A DNA stretch of 64,000 nt from Mycobacterium terramassiliense (GCF_900157385.1 NZ_LT717699.1:726524-790523), one strand, 5' to 3'. Counted from the stretch's first letter, positions 42,950-52,594 are shown. The notes: generated by a model not told the origin, from the letters alone. Program-made: numbers and translations.

Positions 42950-44365
42950 ATGCGCACGGGGGACGAAGGGCTTGGTTCCGCGATGGCTGAAGGCGTGTTC
43001 GGGCGCAGCGACGCTGAGATCGACCTCCTGGTGCGTGGTATGCGGTCGGGCATCGCGGTGGTGGGTTTTGGCTACATCGGCACCGTGATCGGCGCCGTGC
43101 TGGCCGACCGCGGCTGGCCGGTGACGGGGATCGACGTGCGACAAGCCGTTGTCGACGAGATCAACCTGGGCAAGACGACGGTGCCTGAGCCGGGGCTTGG
43201 CGAACTGGTGGCCGACAGCGTGCGCGTCGGTCGGCTGCGGGCGACGACCGACTTTGGTGCGCTGGCCGACAACGACTTTGTGATCGTGACGGTGGGAACG
43301 CCGCTGGGCCCGGATTTTGAGCCCATTGTTGACGACATTAAGGCGGCGGCGAAGGCGGTGGGGGCGCATTTGCGTGTGGGCCATCTTGTCATCCTCAAGA
43401 GCACGGTGCCGCCTGATACCACCGAAAACATCGTTCGCCCGATCCTCGAGGAGACCTCGGGGTTGCGGGCCGGGGTGGACTTCGGGTTGGCGTTCTGTCC
43501 CGAGCGGCTTGCCGAAGGGCAAGCCATTTTCGAGCTGACGTCGATCCCCGTCGTGGTGGGTGCCGTCGACGAGCGCAGCGCCCGCGCTTGTTCGACGCTG
43601 TGGCGACATGCTTTGGGCGTGGATTCGGTGGTCGTCGACGATCCGCGGACCGCTGAGATGGTCAAGCTCGCCGACAACCTGTGGGTCGACCTCAACGTCG
43701 CGTTGGCGAACGAGCTGGCCAAGGTGTGCGACCGGCTCGGGATGGACGCCCTGCAAGTCATCGAGGCGGCCAACACGATGCCCAAGGGCGGTCGCGACGC
43801 GAACATCTTGCGGCCGAGCATGGGCGTCGGCGGCTACTGCCTGACCAAGGATCCGTGGTTCGTCAACCACCTGGGTCAGTCCGTGGGGTTGGAGCTGGCG
43901 ATCCCGCGGACGTCGCGGACGGTCAACGACACGATGCCGGCCTACACCTACGGGTTGCTCACCGAGCTGCTCGCCGAGCAGGGCAAGGTGATCGAGACCA
44001 GCAAGGTCGCGGTGCTGGGCATCGCGTTCAAGAACAACACCGGTGACTGTCGGCTCACGCCCACCAAGTACGTCGTCGCCCTGCTCGAGGAGTCCGGCTG
44101 CCAGCTGTCGGTCCATGACCCGTGGGTACCGGACGAGGAGGCCCACACGGTGACGAAGATCCCGTTGACCCCAGACATCGAGTCAGCGGTCAAGGATGCC
44201 GATGCCCTGATGGTGCTGGCGGGACACCGAGAGTTCCACCAGGTTCCGCTGGTGCGGCTCGCGGAGCTGACGGCAGCCGGGTGCGTGTTCCTGGATGGGC
44301 GGAATAGCTTTGACCCGGCGGCGGTGCGCGCGGCAGGCTTCATCTACAAGGGAATCGGCCGATAG
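42950..44365 (+). CDS. UDP-sugar 6-dehydrogenase family protein, second copy
   Basis: This 471-residue WecC/Ugd-type enzyme has VVGFGYIGTVIGAVLADRGW (about 38), KSTVPPDTTENIV, AFCPERLAEGQ and the catalytic cysteine in GGYCLTKDPWF (about 298). The C-terminal UDP-binding domain contains VAVLGIAFKNNTGDCRLTP. The first 30 residues precede the fold. The start may instead be the ATG at 42983, with GAAGGG upstream. It oxidises an NDP-hexose to a uronic acid and is followed 37 bp on by an epimerase gene. Confidence 0.9.
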   Translation: MRTGDEGLGSAMAEGVFGRSDAEIDLLVRGMRSGIAVVGFGYIGTVIGAVLADRGWPVTGIDVRQAVVDEINLGKTTVPEPGLGELVADSVRVGRLRATTDFGALADNDFVIVTVGTPLGPDFEPIVDDIKAAAKAVGAHLRVGHLVILKSTVPPDTTENIVRPILEETSGLRAGVDFGLAFCPERLAEGQAIFELTSIPVVVGAVDERSARACSTLWRHALGVDSVVVDDPRTAEMVKLADNLWVDLNVALANELAKVCDRLGMDALQVIEAANTMPKGGRDANILRPSMGVGGYCLTKDPWFVNHLGQSVGLELAIPRTSRTVNDTMPAYTYGLLTELLAEQGKVIETSKVAVLGIAFKNNTGDCRLTPTKYVVALLEESGCQLSVHDPWVPDEEAHTVTKIPLTPDIESAVKDADALMVLAGHREFHQVPLVRLAELTAAGCVFLDGRNSFDPAAVRAAGFIYKGIGR

Positions 44366-44402
44366 CCGACGAAAACCGCTACACGGAAGCGAAAGAGCAA
44401 AT

Positions 44403-45404
44403 ATGTCGAATGTCGTCGTGACGGGCGGCTACGGTTTTATCGGATCACATTTGGTTTCGGCACTGCTGGACCGCGGAGATTCGGTCACGGTGTTCGATTT
44501 CGCGAAGAACACCCGTGACACCAGCATCGACTTCGACCAGCACCCCAATTTTCGGTTCGTGCAAGGCGATGTCACCGACCTGAGCGCGCTGGAACAAGCC
44601 CTGACGCCGGGGGTCGACACGGTCTTTCATCTGGCCGCGGTCGTCGGTGTCAAGAACTATCTCAACGATCCGCTCGGTGTTCTTGACGTGAATGTGATCG
44701 GCACGCGCAACGTCCTCGAGCTGAGCCAGCGGCACGGAACGCGTGTGGTGTTCGCGAGCACGTCGGAGGTGTTCGGGAAAAATCCCAACCCGCCCTTCGC
44801 CGAGGACGACGACCGCGTCCTGGGTTCGACGAGGACCGCGCGGTGGAGCTACAGCACCAGCAAGGCCATGGCCGAGCACTTGGTTTTCGCGATGCACACC
44901 TCCTACGGTTTGCCGGTGACGGTGGTGCGCTACTTCAATGTGTATGGCCCGCGGCAGAATCCGATCTTCGTGATCTCGCAGAGCATCCATCGGATCCTCA
45001 ACGGCCGCCAGCCCCTGCTGTACGACTCGGGCGACCAGACGCGCTGTTTCACCTATATTGACGACGCCATCGCCGGCACCCTGCTCGCGGCCGACAGCGA
45101 CGCCGCGATCGGTGAGGCCTTCAACATCGGGAGCATGGTCGAGACCACCATGCGTGATGCCGTCGCACTGGCGATCAAGATCGCGAACGTCGACTCGGTG
45201 TCGGGCGCCGAAGGCGTGGACACCGCGGCACGTTATGGCGGTCGCTACGAGGACATTCCCCGTCGCATCCCGGACTCGACCAAGGCGCAGCGGGAGTTGG
45301 GATGGCGCCTTCAGGTCGATGTCGAGGAAGGGATCCGCCGCACCATCGAGTGGGCACGGGCCAACCCGTGGTACCTCAAAGAGCCCGCGAGGGACGAGGC
45401 GTAA
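44403..45404 (+). CDS. NAD-dependent epimerase/dehydratase (UDP-glucuronate decarboxylase or epimerase type)
   Basis: This 333-residue extended SDR has VVVTGGYGFIGSHLV, FHLAAVVGVKNYLNDP, catalytic FASTSEVFGK and YSTSK (Tyr150, Lys154), and VVRYFNVYGPRQNP. ATG 44403 is preceded by GAAAGAGC. It follows a UDP-sugar dehydrogenase in the same operon, so its substrate may be the uronate made there, by epimerisation or decarboxylation. Sequence alone does not decide which. Confidence 0.88.
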   Translation: MSNVVVTGGYGFIGSHLVSALLDRGDSVTVFDFAKNTRDTSIDFDQHPNFRFVQGDVTDLSALEQALTPGVDTVFHLAAVVGVKNYLNDPLGVLDVNVIGTRNVLELSQRHGTRVVFASTSEVFGKNPNPPFAEDDDRVLGSTRTARWSYSTSKAMAEHLVFAMHTSYGLPVTVVRYFNVYGPRQNPIFVISQSIHRILNGRQPLLYDSGDQTRCFTYIDDAIAGTLLAADSDAAIGEAFNIGSMVETTMRDAVALAIKIANVDSVSGAEGVDTAARYGGRYEDIPRRIPDSTKAQRELGWRLQVDVEEGIRRTIEWARANPWYLKEPARDEA

Positions 45405-45420
45405 GACCGCCGAATGTCCA

Positions 45421-45451
45421 ACGCCCCGCGGCGTCCGGTACGCCCCGGCGT
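45421..45451. terminator. pair of hairpins between convergent genes
   Basis: ACGCC (45421-45425) pairs with GGCGT (45430-45434) and a second ACGCC (45440-45444) with GGCGT (45447-45451). The convergent epimerase and acyltransferase genes end on either side. The same arms can also pair in alternative combinations. Confidence 0.4.
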
Positions 45452-45452
45452 G

Positions 45453-47609
45453 TCACCCAGCGGCGAGTGTGCGGTCGGCAAGTGCCCCCATCAGCGGCGC
45501 TAACGCCCGGGCGTACTGGGGTGTCAGGTGGCTGTTGTCGACGTAGACCAGGGCGTTGCCCACGATGACCGGGCAGCGCTCAGCCGTGCAGAACAGCGCG
45601 GTGACGTCGGAGTATCGTGCGCCGGCGGCTTTGGTGGCGGCGGCTTCAGCGGCGATGCCGGCCTGGTTCACCGCTTTCGAGGTCGGCAGCGAGCAGGCCG
45701 TCGCATCGTCAAGGTGGCCGGCCAGGCAGTCCGGCACCGTTGACCGCGGAATCGGAATCGGCCCGAGGACCAGCACTTGCGCGCCGGTGCCGCGCAGTTG
45801 TGTTACGAGGCGGCCTAGGGCGTCGATCCACCCCGAGTCGAAGGACAACGGATGGCCGCGCATCATGCTGAGCACGATGAGCCGCGGATGCTCGGCGTTT
45901 AACCGCGCGGTGATCTGACCCCGCCACTGGTCGCACTCGGTGTAAGGCCGGTTAACGGCGGTGTTGATGGTGGGCAGATCAAGCATGGGGCAGGCGGCCT
46001 TGGTCATCGTCTCCAGCCGCCAGTGCCGCTGGGTAGCGGCTTGTTCAAACGCCGGATACCACATCGCGGCATGCGAGTCGCCGACCAGTGCCACGGACGT
46101 CGAGGAGGTGGTATCGCCCGACGCGCACTCGGGCTGTCCGACTTCGAAAAAATTGCGAAGACAGCCGTGCAAGTACAAAGCCTTGACTTCGGCCGTCACA
46201 CCGGCCAGCGGTGGGGTTAGGTTCGAAGGGACGGCCTGCAGCCCGACGGATGCGGCGACCGCCGCCTGTACCTGCGCGAATGCATGCTGGACCGCCGTGT
46301 CGTAGGCGTCAATGCCAGAACCGGCGGGCGGCGACGTCGCGGAGAAGGCCGGCGCTGGAGCCGCCGGACCGCGGCCGACCGGGACGGGCATCAACACCAG
46401 CAGTGCCACGCCGACGCTGGCCGCGATCGCGGTCGCGGTGCCGCCCACGGCGAGACTGCGGTTGGCCGACCGTCGCAAGGGAGCGGCGAAGCGAATCGGG
46501 TTCTCGATGAAACGCAGAGTCAAGAAGGCCAGCCCCAGCGACACCGCGACCGCTGTCAGCCGTTGCCCCAGGGAATGGCCGGTCGCCGCCGCGGGTACCA
46601 CTAGAAGCAACGGCCAGTGCCATAGATACCACGAGTAGGACACCCGGCCGATCGCGCGCATCGGGCGCAACGCCAGGACGCGCCCGACTCCCCGCGCCGG
46701 CAGGGCGCAGCCGGCGCCGATCACCAGCGCCGCGCCCAGCACGGGCAACAGCGCGGCGGTGCCCGGATAGGGCGTATCCGGACCCAACCGGGTGCAGGCC
46801 AGCAGGACCATGCCTAGTCCCGCGTATCCCGCGATCGCGGCGACCAGTGCAGGGAGTCGGCGCCACTGGTCGATGGTGAGGGCCACCAGACCACCGACGG
46901 CTAACTCCCAGGCTCGGGTGGGCAGCGAAAAGAACGCCACCGGGGGCACTGCGCGAGTGAATACCAGTGACAGCGCAAACGACGCCGTCGCGACCAGCAC
47001 CAGGACAAGCAGATAAGGGCGTTGTGAGGAGGGGCCCTGAGCCCCGGTCCGCCGCCGCGCGTGCCGGATGAGCCAGGCCGTGCCGATGATCAGGGCCGGC
47101 CACACCAGGTAGAACTGCTCCTCGACGCCCAATGACCAGTAGTGCAGGAATGGCGAAGGCAGGGCGTCGGCGAGATAGTCGACGCCCTGGAGCATGAAGC
47201 GGTAATTGCTGACGTACAACGCGCTGGCAATGCCGTCAATGAAAATGTTCCGGGTCTGCAATATAGGCGACATGGCGGCGGCGCCGATCATGATGACGAC
47301 GCCCACCGTGGCCGACGCCGGTAGCAGCCGGCGCGCCCTCGCCCCGTAGAACCGGCGCAGTCCGACGGTCCCGGTGCTGCTCACCTCGCGCCAGAGCAGC
47401 CCCGTGATCAGAAAGCCCGAGATGATGAAGAATACGTCCACGCCGACGAGGCCACCGCTCACGCCCGGGATGTGGGCGTGAAACAGCACGACGGCCACCA
47501 CCGCAACGGCACGCAGACCCTCGATGTCCGGACGGAATTCCTTGCGTGGCGGGTGCCGGTGCTGTGCCTCATCGGTTGCGGTGACGCTGTCGACCTGACG
47601 CACTACCAC
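45453..47609 (-). CDS. OafA-type membrane acyltransferase with SGNH domain, copy 2
   Basis: This 718-residue paralogue has EFRPDIEGLRAVAV, the His of VVLFHAHIPG, GVDVFFIISGFLITG, about ten helices, and a C-terminal SGNH-like domain with GDSHAAMW and a final DNSH. The frame is open to 47663, but those codons lie within the promoter element. GTG 47609 aligns with the starts of the other three copies. O-acylation of an envelope sugar is inferred. It converges with the epimerase gene. Confidence 0.9.
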   Translation of the reverse strand: MVVRQVDSVTATDEAQHRHPPRKEFRPDIEGLRAVAVVAVVLFHAHIPGVSGGLVGVDVFFIISGFLITGLLWREVSSTGTVGLRRFYGARARRLLPASATVGVVIMIGAAAMSPILQTRNIFIDGIASALYVSNYRFMLQGVDYLADALPSPFLHYWSLGVEEQFYLVWPALIIGTAWLIRHARRRTGAQGPSSQRPYLLVLVLVATASFALSLVFTRAVPPVAFFSLPTRAWELAVGGLVALTIDQWRRLPALVAAIAGYAGLGMVLLACTRLGPDTPYPGTAALLPVLGAALVIGAGCALPARGVGRVLALRPMRAIGRVSYSWYLWHWPLLLVVPAAATGHSLGQRLTAVAVSLGLAFLTLRFIENPIRFAAPLRRSANRSLAVGGTATAIAASVGVALLVLMPVPVGRGPAAPAPAFSATSPPAGSGIDAYDTAVQHAFAQVQAAVAASVGLQAVPSNLTPPLAGVTAEVKALYLHGCLRNFFEVGQPECASGDTTSSTSVALVGDSHAAMWYPAFEQAATQRHWRLETMTKAACPMLDLPTINTAVNRPYTECDQWRGQITARLNAEHPRLIVLSMMRGHPLSFDSGWIDALGRLVTQLRGTGAQVLVLGPIPIPRSTVPDCLAGHLDDATACSLPTSKAVNQAGIAAEAAATKAAGARYSDVTALFCTAERCPVIVGNALVYVDNSHLTPQYARALAPLMGALADRTLAAG

Positions 47610-47643
47610 CCACCTAACGGGAAAGTATTCTGAGAATCGAGGA

Positions 47644-47663
47644 ATTATCACACACCTGTTCAA
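47644..47663 (-). promoter_or_regulatory. promoter element of acyltransferase copy 2
   Basis: The 20 bases are identical to those at 24836-24855. GATAAT on the minus strand ends 34 bp before GTG 47609. The conserved position supports that start and a promoter or operator role. Confidence 0.65.
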
Positions 47664-47763
47664 CAGTTTTCGGCCGAATCCTCAACTGCGGACACACCGG
47701 GAGCTGTAGCCCGAGCGCGCTGCTGCCCAGGGTTTCCCGGCTTCTAGTCTGATAGCGCCAGTG

Positions 47764-47796
47764 CCGGGGTTATGCTGCTGGGCGGCTGAGCCGGGT
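47764..47796 (+). promoter_or_regulatory. conserved promoter block upstream of UGT gene 4
   Basis: The block nearly repeats 7037-7069, with TATGCT at 47771-47776, 81 bp before the ATG at 47858. Confidence 0.5.
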
Positions 47797-47857
47797 AGAC
47801 GGGCTGCTTCCATTTGCCAGAGCGTGCACGGGATGTGAAAGGGCTAGGGTCTCGCCG

Positions 47858-49138
47858 ATGAAATTTGTGCTGGCAAACTGGGGAACTCGCGGAGAAGTCG
47901 AGCCCTACGTCACCGTCGGCCGCGAGCTGGTGCGCCGCGGCCACGAGGTGCACATGGCCGTCGCGCCCGAAATGGTCAGCTTCACGGAGGCGGCCGGCCC
48001 TACGGCGGTGGCCTACGGACCGCCTATGAAAGCGATCCTCGACCCCCACCGCGATTTCTGGGCGGGCTTGTTCACTACCCCTTGGAGGATCCGGGAGCTG
48101 GGCAGGTTGTCGGCCGAGTATTCGGCGCCCCTGACGCAGTGCCGGGCCGAGGTCGCCAAGACGCTCACGTCGCTGGCGGACGGGGCCGACCTGTTGCTCA
48201 CCGGCATGAATTACGAGAACGACGCGCTCAACGCCGCGGAGCATTGCGGCATTCCGTTCGCCACCCTGCATATCTTCCCGCTGCGCGTCAACGGCCAGCT
48301 CCTGCCGATCTTGCCGGCGCCGTTGGCCCGCTCCGCGACGAGGATGCTCGACTGGTCGGCGTGGCGCGGAGGGAAGAAGATCGAGGATGCTCAGCGCCGT
48401 GAACTCGGTTTGCCCGAGGCGACCAGCCCCTGGCCGCGTCGGATCACCGAACGCGGATCGTTGGAAATCCAGGCCTACGACGAGGTTTGCTACCCCGGGC
48501 TGGCGGCCGAATGGGCGAAATGGAATGAGCAGCGGCCCCCCAGAAGGCCGTTCGTCGGCGCGCTGACGATGGAGTTGCCGACGGACACCGATGGCGAGGT
48601 CGCGGCATGGATCGCCGCGGGAACACCGCCGATCTGCTTCGGCTTCGGCAGCGTAGGCGTCGAATCAGCCGCCGACACGCTGTCGATGATCAGCTCGGCC
48701 TGCGCGCAGCTGGGCGAGCGGGCGCTGATCTGCGCAGCCGGGACCGACTACAGCAACGTCGAACATTCGGAGCACGTCAAGGTGGTGGGCGTGATGAACT
48801 ACGCCGCCGCCCTGCCCGCCTGCCGCGCGTTCGTGCACCACGGCGGTGCGGGAACGACGAACGCGGGCCTGCGCGCGGGACTGCCGACGTTGATCCTCTG
48901 GACACTGCCCGATCAGGGGCTCTGGGGAGCTCGGGTGAAACGACTGAAAGTCGGCACCGGACGGCGCTTTTCGGCCACCACCGAGAAATCGTTGGTCGCC
49001 GACCTCCGCACCGTCCTTGCCCCGCAATGTCTCACCCGCGCCCGCGAGCTCGCCACCCGGATGACCAAACCCGCCGACAGCGTTGCGATCACCGCCGACC
49101 TGGTGGAAGAATTCGCCCGCCTCAAGCCGGTCGGCTGA
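47858..49138 (+). CDS. UGT-family glycosyltransferase (GT1, RtfA/Gtf-like), copy 4
   Basis: This 426-residue GT-B enzyme has MKFVLANWGTRGEVEP at the N-terminus and HHGGAGTTNAGLRAGLP (about 325-341). It is closest in leader and length to copy 1 at 7130, from which it may derive by duplication. The N-terminal motif has WGTRGEVEP where the others have YG(T/S)RGDVEP. It is cytoplasmic with an unknown donor sugar. Only five bases separate its stop from the convergent epimerase gene. Confidence 0.9.
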   Translation: MKFVLANWGTRGEVEPYVTVGRELVRRGHEVHMAVAPEMVSFTEAAGPTAVAYGPPMKAILDPHRDFWAGLFTTPWRIRELGRLSAEYSAPLTQCRAEVAKTLTSLADGADLLLTGMNYENDALNAAEHCGIPFATLHIFPLRVNGQLLPILPAPLARSATRMLDWSAWRGGKKIEDAQRRELGLPEATSPWPRRITERGSLEIQAYDEVCYPGLAAEWAKWNEQRPPRRPFVGALTMELPTDTDGEVAAWIAAGTPPICFGFGSVGVESAADTLSMISSACAQLGERALICAAGTDYSNVEHSEHVKVVGVMNYAAALPACRAFVHHGGAGTTNAGLRAGLPTLILWTLPDQGLWGARVKRLKVGTGRRFSATTEKSLVADLRTVLAPQCLTRARELATRMTKPADSVAITADLVEEFARLKPVG

Positions 49139-49143
49139 GCCGT

Positions 49144-50256
49144 CTACCTCAGCAGGGCCGTCAGGGGCGTGTGATCGCCTGGCCCGACGCCCGATTCGGG
49201 TTGCTCCCCGATCCAGCCGAGCAGGGCATCTAGACCGTCCTCGAGCGCCCGTTGCGGGAGCCAGTCGAGTGCCCTCTTTGCCGGCTCGATGTCGCAGCTC
49301 GCGGCCCGCACGTCGCCGTCGCGGAACTTCGCCACGACGACAGGTTCGGGGGCGTGGCAGATGGCGGCGATCTTGAGGGCCAGTTCGTGGATCGTGGTAG
49401 GGGTGCCCGACCCGATGTCCAGGCAGCGTTGCGGGGATGCGGGTCTTTCGATCGCGGCGAACAGCGCCGCGATGACGTCGTCGATATAGACGAAGTCGCG
49501 CACGATCTGTCCGTCTTCGTAGACCTCCAGCGCGCGCTGCTGGCGTGCCAGCCGCGCGAAGAGAGCGACGATTCCGGTGTAGGAATTCGTCAGCGACTGA
49601 CCCGGTCCGTACACATTCTGCAGCCGCAGCACGCTGAGACGGGAGTCGTGGGCCGCTGTCCACGCCGCCAAGATGTGCTCTTGGGCGAGCTTGGTCGCCG
49701 CGTAGATGTTGGTGGGCCGGGGCTCGGTTCGGCCGGCGGAGCTCGGCAGCGGGATCGCGGGCAGATCGGTGGGACCGTGGGGATCCCAGACGCCGGACGC
49801 GAGCTGAGCGTGGCTACGCGGCTGCGGATAGAAGACCTGAGAGCCGGACTGCCAGGCGCCCTCCCCGTAGACGGCCCGCGACGATGCCAAGACGATCTGG
49901 TCGGGCACATGAGCCGCGCGGCTCAGGGCGTCGAGCAGCTGCGTGGTGCCCACCACGTTGACCGAACCATGGCGGGTCGCTTCCGACAGCGACTGCGCCG
50001 TTCCCGTCTCGGCCGCCAGATGCACGACCTGGGACGGCCGGCATAACCGCAGCACGGCATCCCAGTCGGGCGCATGGGTGACATCGCCTGTGCACAGCCG
50101 CACCGATGGCGGCAGGTCGATCGCCCCATGTTCGCCGTGTACCTGCGGGTGCAAGACGTCCATCACGGCGACGTCGTACCCGGCCCCGACGAGCCGGCGC
50201 GCAAGCGCAGACCCGATAAACCCTGCCCCGCCAGTGATGAGCACTGATGTCGCCAA
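49144..50256 (-). CDS. NAD-dependent epimerase/dehydratase, third copy
   Basis: This 370-residue extended SDR has VLITGGAGFIGSALA (about 5-19), VVHLAAETGTAQSL, LASSRAVYGEG and the catalytic YAATK (Tyr about 184), then LRLQNVYGPGQS. An insertion of about 45 residues between the Ser and Tyr motifs makes it longer than the other two. TTG start at 50256, with AGAGG upstream. It should modify an NDP-hexose. The specific reaction is not visible. Confidence 0.87.
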   Translation of the reverse strand: MATSVLITGGAGFIGSALARRLVGAGYDVAVMDVLHPQVHGEHGAIDLPPSVRLCTGDVTHAPDWDAVLRLCRPSQVVHLAAETGTAQSLSEATRHGSVNVVGTTQLLDALSRAAHVPDQIVLASSRAVYGEGAWQSGSQVFYPQPRSHAQLASGVWDPHGPTDLPAIPLPSSAGRTEPRPTNIYAATKLAQEHILAAWTAAHDSRLSVLRLQNVYGPGQSLTNSYTGIVALFARLARQQRALEVYEDGQIVRDFVYIDDVIAALFAAIERPASPQRCLDIGSGTPTTIHELALKIAAICHAPEPVVVAKFRDGDVRAASCDIEPAKRALDWLPQRALEDGLDALLGWIGEQPESGVGPGDHTPLTALLR

Positions 50257-50327
50257 AATCCGTTGCCTCTCGTTACTTTGCCAGGGAAGTGCGTGACCGG
50301 CACGCGTTGCTGGGTGGGCGTTCCATG

Positions 50328-52514
50328 TCAGCCCGGGGCGAGTGCGCGGTCGACCAGGGCGCCGATGACCGGCGCCAACAGCCGGCTGTATTCGAACGTG
50401 ATGTGCATCTGATCGCGGTACACCAGGGTGTTGCCGACGATGACCGGGCAGCGGTCGGCGGTGCAGAACAGTTCGGTGAGGTCGGCATATTGCCCGTCGC
50501 CGGCCTTGGTCGCGGCGGACTCGGCCGCGACGCCGGGTTGGTTCACCGCCTTGGACCTCGGCGGCGAACAGGCGCTCGCGTCATCGAGGTGCAGCGACAG
50601 GCAGATGGGCACCACCGACTGCGGATCCGGGATCGCTCCGAGCACCAGGACCTGCGCACCGATGTCGCGCAGCTGCTGTACATCGCGGGTCAGGCTGGCG
50701 ATCCACGCCGGGTCGTATGACGTGAAACCTGACGCCCACCCGTAGCGGGCACCGTATCGGCGCATCATGTCGAGGACGATTAGCCGGGGCCGCTCGATCC
50801 GTAACCGGGCAAGTATCTGGTCTCGCCACCGCTCGCACTCGGTGTACTCCCGGCCAAAGAGAGGGATTGTGAAGGGCAGGTCCAGCCATGGGCAGTAGCC
50901 CTTGGTCAGGGTGTCGAGCCGCAAGTGCCGCTGCGCGGCGGCCCTTTCGAAGGCCGGCTCCCACATCGCGGCGTTCGAATCGCCGATCAGGGCCACCGTC
51001 GTCGACGACGCGGTATCGCCCGTCGCGCACAGGGGATGATCGATTTGGAGAATGTCGCGCAAGCAGTCCGTGGGGCCCAGGGGCACGTTCATCGCGTCGG
51101 CGAGCGGGGGCGTCAGGTTCGACGGGACCGCTTTGAGGTCGCCCGATGCCGCGACCGCAGCCTGCACCTGCGCGAATGCCTGCTTCACCGCAGTGTCGTA
51201 CGCGGCGAGGTCGGAGCCGGCGGGGGGAGGCGTCGCGGTGAGGGTCAGCGCGGTTGCCGCCGGGCCACGGCCGACCGGGGTGGGCACCGCTACCAGCAGC
51301 GTTACGCCCACACAGACGGCTATCGCTGTGGCGCCGCCGCCAACCGCGAGACTGCGGGCAGCCGATCGGCGCACGGGGTCCGCGAATCGCAGCGGGTTCT
51401 CGATGAAACGCAGGGTCAGCGCGGCCAGCCCGAGGGAAAACAGGATCATCACGATCGCCAGCCCGAGCGGGTGCTGCGACCATGCGGGGGTGGACATCGC
51501 CACCAGCAGCACCGGCCAGTGCCATAGGTACCACGAGTAGGACACCCGGCCGATCGCCCGCATCGGCCGCACCGCCAGGACGCGGCCGCATCCCTGCGCG
51601 GGGGTGGCGCAGCCCGCGCCGATCACCAGCGCCGCACCCAGCACGGGCAACAGCGCGGCGGTACCCGGGTAGGGCGTGCTCCGGTCCAACCAAGTGCATG
51701 CCAGCAGGATTGATGCGAGGCCCCCCCATCCGGCGACCGCGGCGGCAGGTGGCGGCAGGCGGCGCCATTGGCCGGCGGTGAGGGCCACCAGGCCGCCGAC
51801 GGCCAGCTCCCAGGCCCGGGTGGGCAGCGAAAAGAACGCCACCGGTGGCGCCAGGCGGGTGACCACCAGCGACAACGCGAACGAGGCCGCCGCGACCAGG
51901 GCCAGTACCACCAGGTATGGGCGTTTCGAGGAGGTCGCCTCGGCCCTGGTCCGCCGCCGCACCAGCCGGATGAGCCACGCCGTACCGATGATCAGGGCCG
52001 GCCACACCAGATAGAACTGCTCCTCGACGCCCAACGACCAGTAGTGCTCGAACGGCGACGGCGGCAGGTTGGTGGCGAGGTATTCGACACCTTGCAGCAC
52101 GAACCGGTAGTTGCTGACGTACAGCGCGCTGGCGATGCCGTCACCGATGATCCGCCGGGACTGCAACGCGGGTAACAAGGCAGCCGAGCCGAGCATGATC
52201 ACCACGCCGACCGTGGCCGACGCCGGCAGCAGTCGGCGGGCCCGCGCCCCGTAGAAGCGGGCCAGCCGGACGGTGCCGGACGCGCTTGCCTCGCGCCAGA
52301 GCAGCCCGGTGATCAGGAAGCCCGAGATGACGAAGAAGACGTCCACCCCGACGAACCCACCGCCCGCCCCCGTGACGTCCGCGTGGAACAGGACGACGGC
52401 CACCACGGCGACCGCGCGCAGGCCCTCGATGTCGGCACGAAATCCCGCCTTTTCCGGGCTCCGATTCGGGACCGCCCGGGTAGGGCTAACGCTGTCGGTC
52501 GGGTGCAAGGTCAC
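50328..52514 (-). CDS. OafA-type membrane acyltransferase with SGNH domain, copy 3
   Basis: This 728-residue paralogue has GFRADIEGLRAVAV, VVLFHADVTG, GVDVFFVISGFLITG, about ten helices and a SGNH-like domain. Here the block reads GDSNAAMW, with Asn where the other three have His, and the terminal motif is DQMH. The GTG start at 52514 has the family GGTGAC context. It probably transfers an acyl group to a sugar of the surface glycolipid. It is tandem with copy 4 but has its own promoter element. Confidence 0.9.
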   Translation of the reverse strand: MTLHPTDSVSPTRAVPNRSPEKAGFRADIEGLRAVAVVAVVLFHADVTGAGGGFVGVDVFFVISGFLITGLLWREASASGTVRLARFYGARARRLLPASATVGVVIMLGSAALLPALQSRRIIGDGIASALYVSNYRFVLQGVEYLATNLPPSPFEHYWSLGVEEQFYLVWPALIIGTAWLIRLVRRRTRAEATSSKRPYLVVLALVAAASFALSLVVTRLAPPVAFFSLPTRAWELAVGGLVALTAGQWRRLPPPAAAVAGWGGLASILLACTWLDRSTPYPGTAALLPVLGAALVIGAGCATPAQGCGRVLAVRPMRAIGRVSYSWYLWHWPVLLVAMSTPAWSQHPLGLAIVMILFSLGLAALTLRFIENPLRFADPVRRSAARSLAVGGGATAIAVCVGVTLLVAVPTPVGRGPAATALTLTATPPPAGSDLAAYDTAVKQAFAQVQAAVAASGDLKAVPSNLTPPLADAMNVPLGPTDCLRDILQIDHPLCATGDTASSTTVALIGDSNAAMWEPAFERAAAQRHLRLDTLTKGYCPWLDLPFTIPLFGREYTECERWRDQILARLRIERPRLIVLDMMRRYGARYGWASGFTSYDPAWIASLTRDVQQLRDIGAQVLVLGAIPDPQSVVPICLSLHLDDASACSPPRSKAVNQPGVAAESAATKAGDGQYADLTELFCTADRCPVIVGNTLVYRDQMHITFEYSRLLAPVIGALVDRALAPG

Positions 52515-52550
52515 CTACCTGGGAAGAGGACGAGTCCGTCGAGTCGAGGC

Positions 52551-52570
52551 ATTATCACACACCTGCCTAA
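52551..52570 (-). promoter_or_regulatory. promoter element of acyltransferase copy 3
   Basis: ATTATCACACACCTGCCTAA on the plus strand shares its first 15 bases with the elements of copies 1 and 2. GATAAT on the minus strand ends 36 bp before the GTG at 52514. Confidence 0.6.
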
Positions 52571-52594
52571 CAAGGCTGGATCGATTGCACGATG

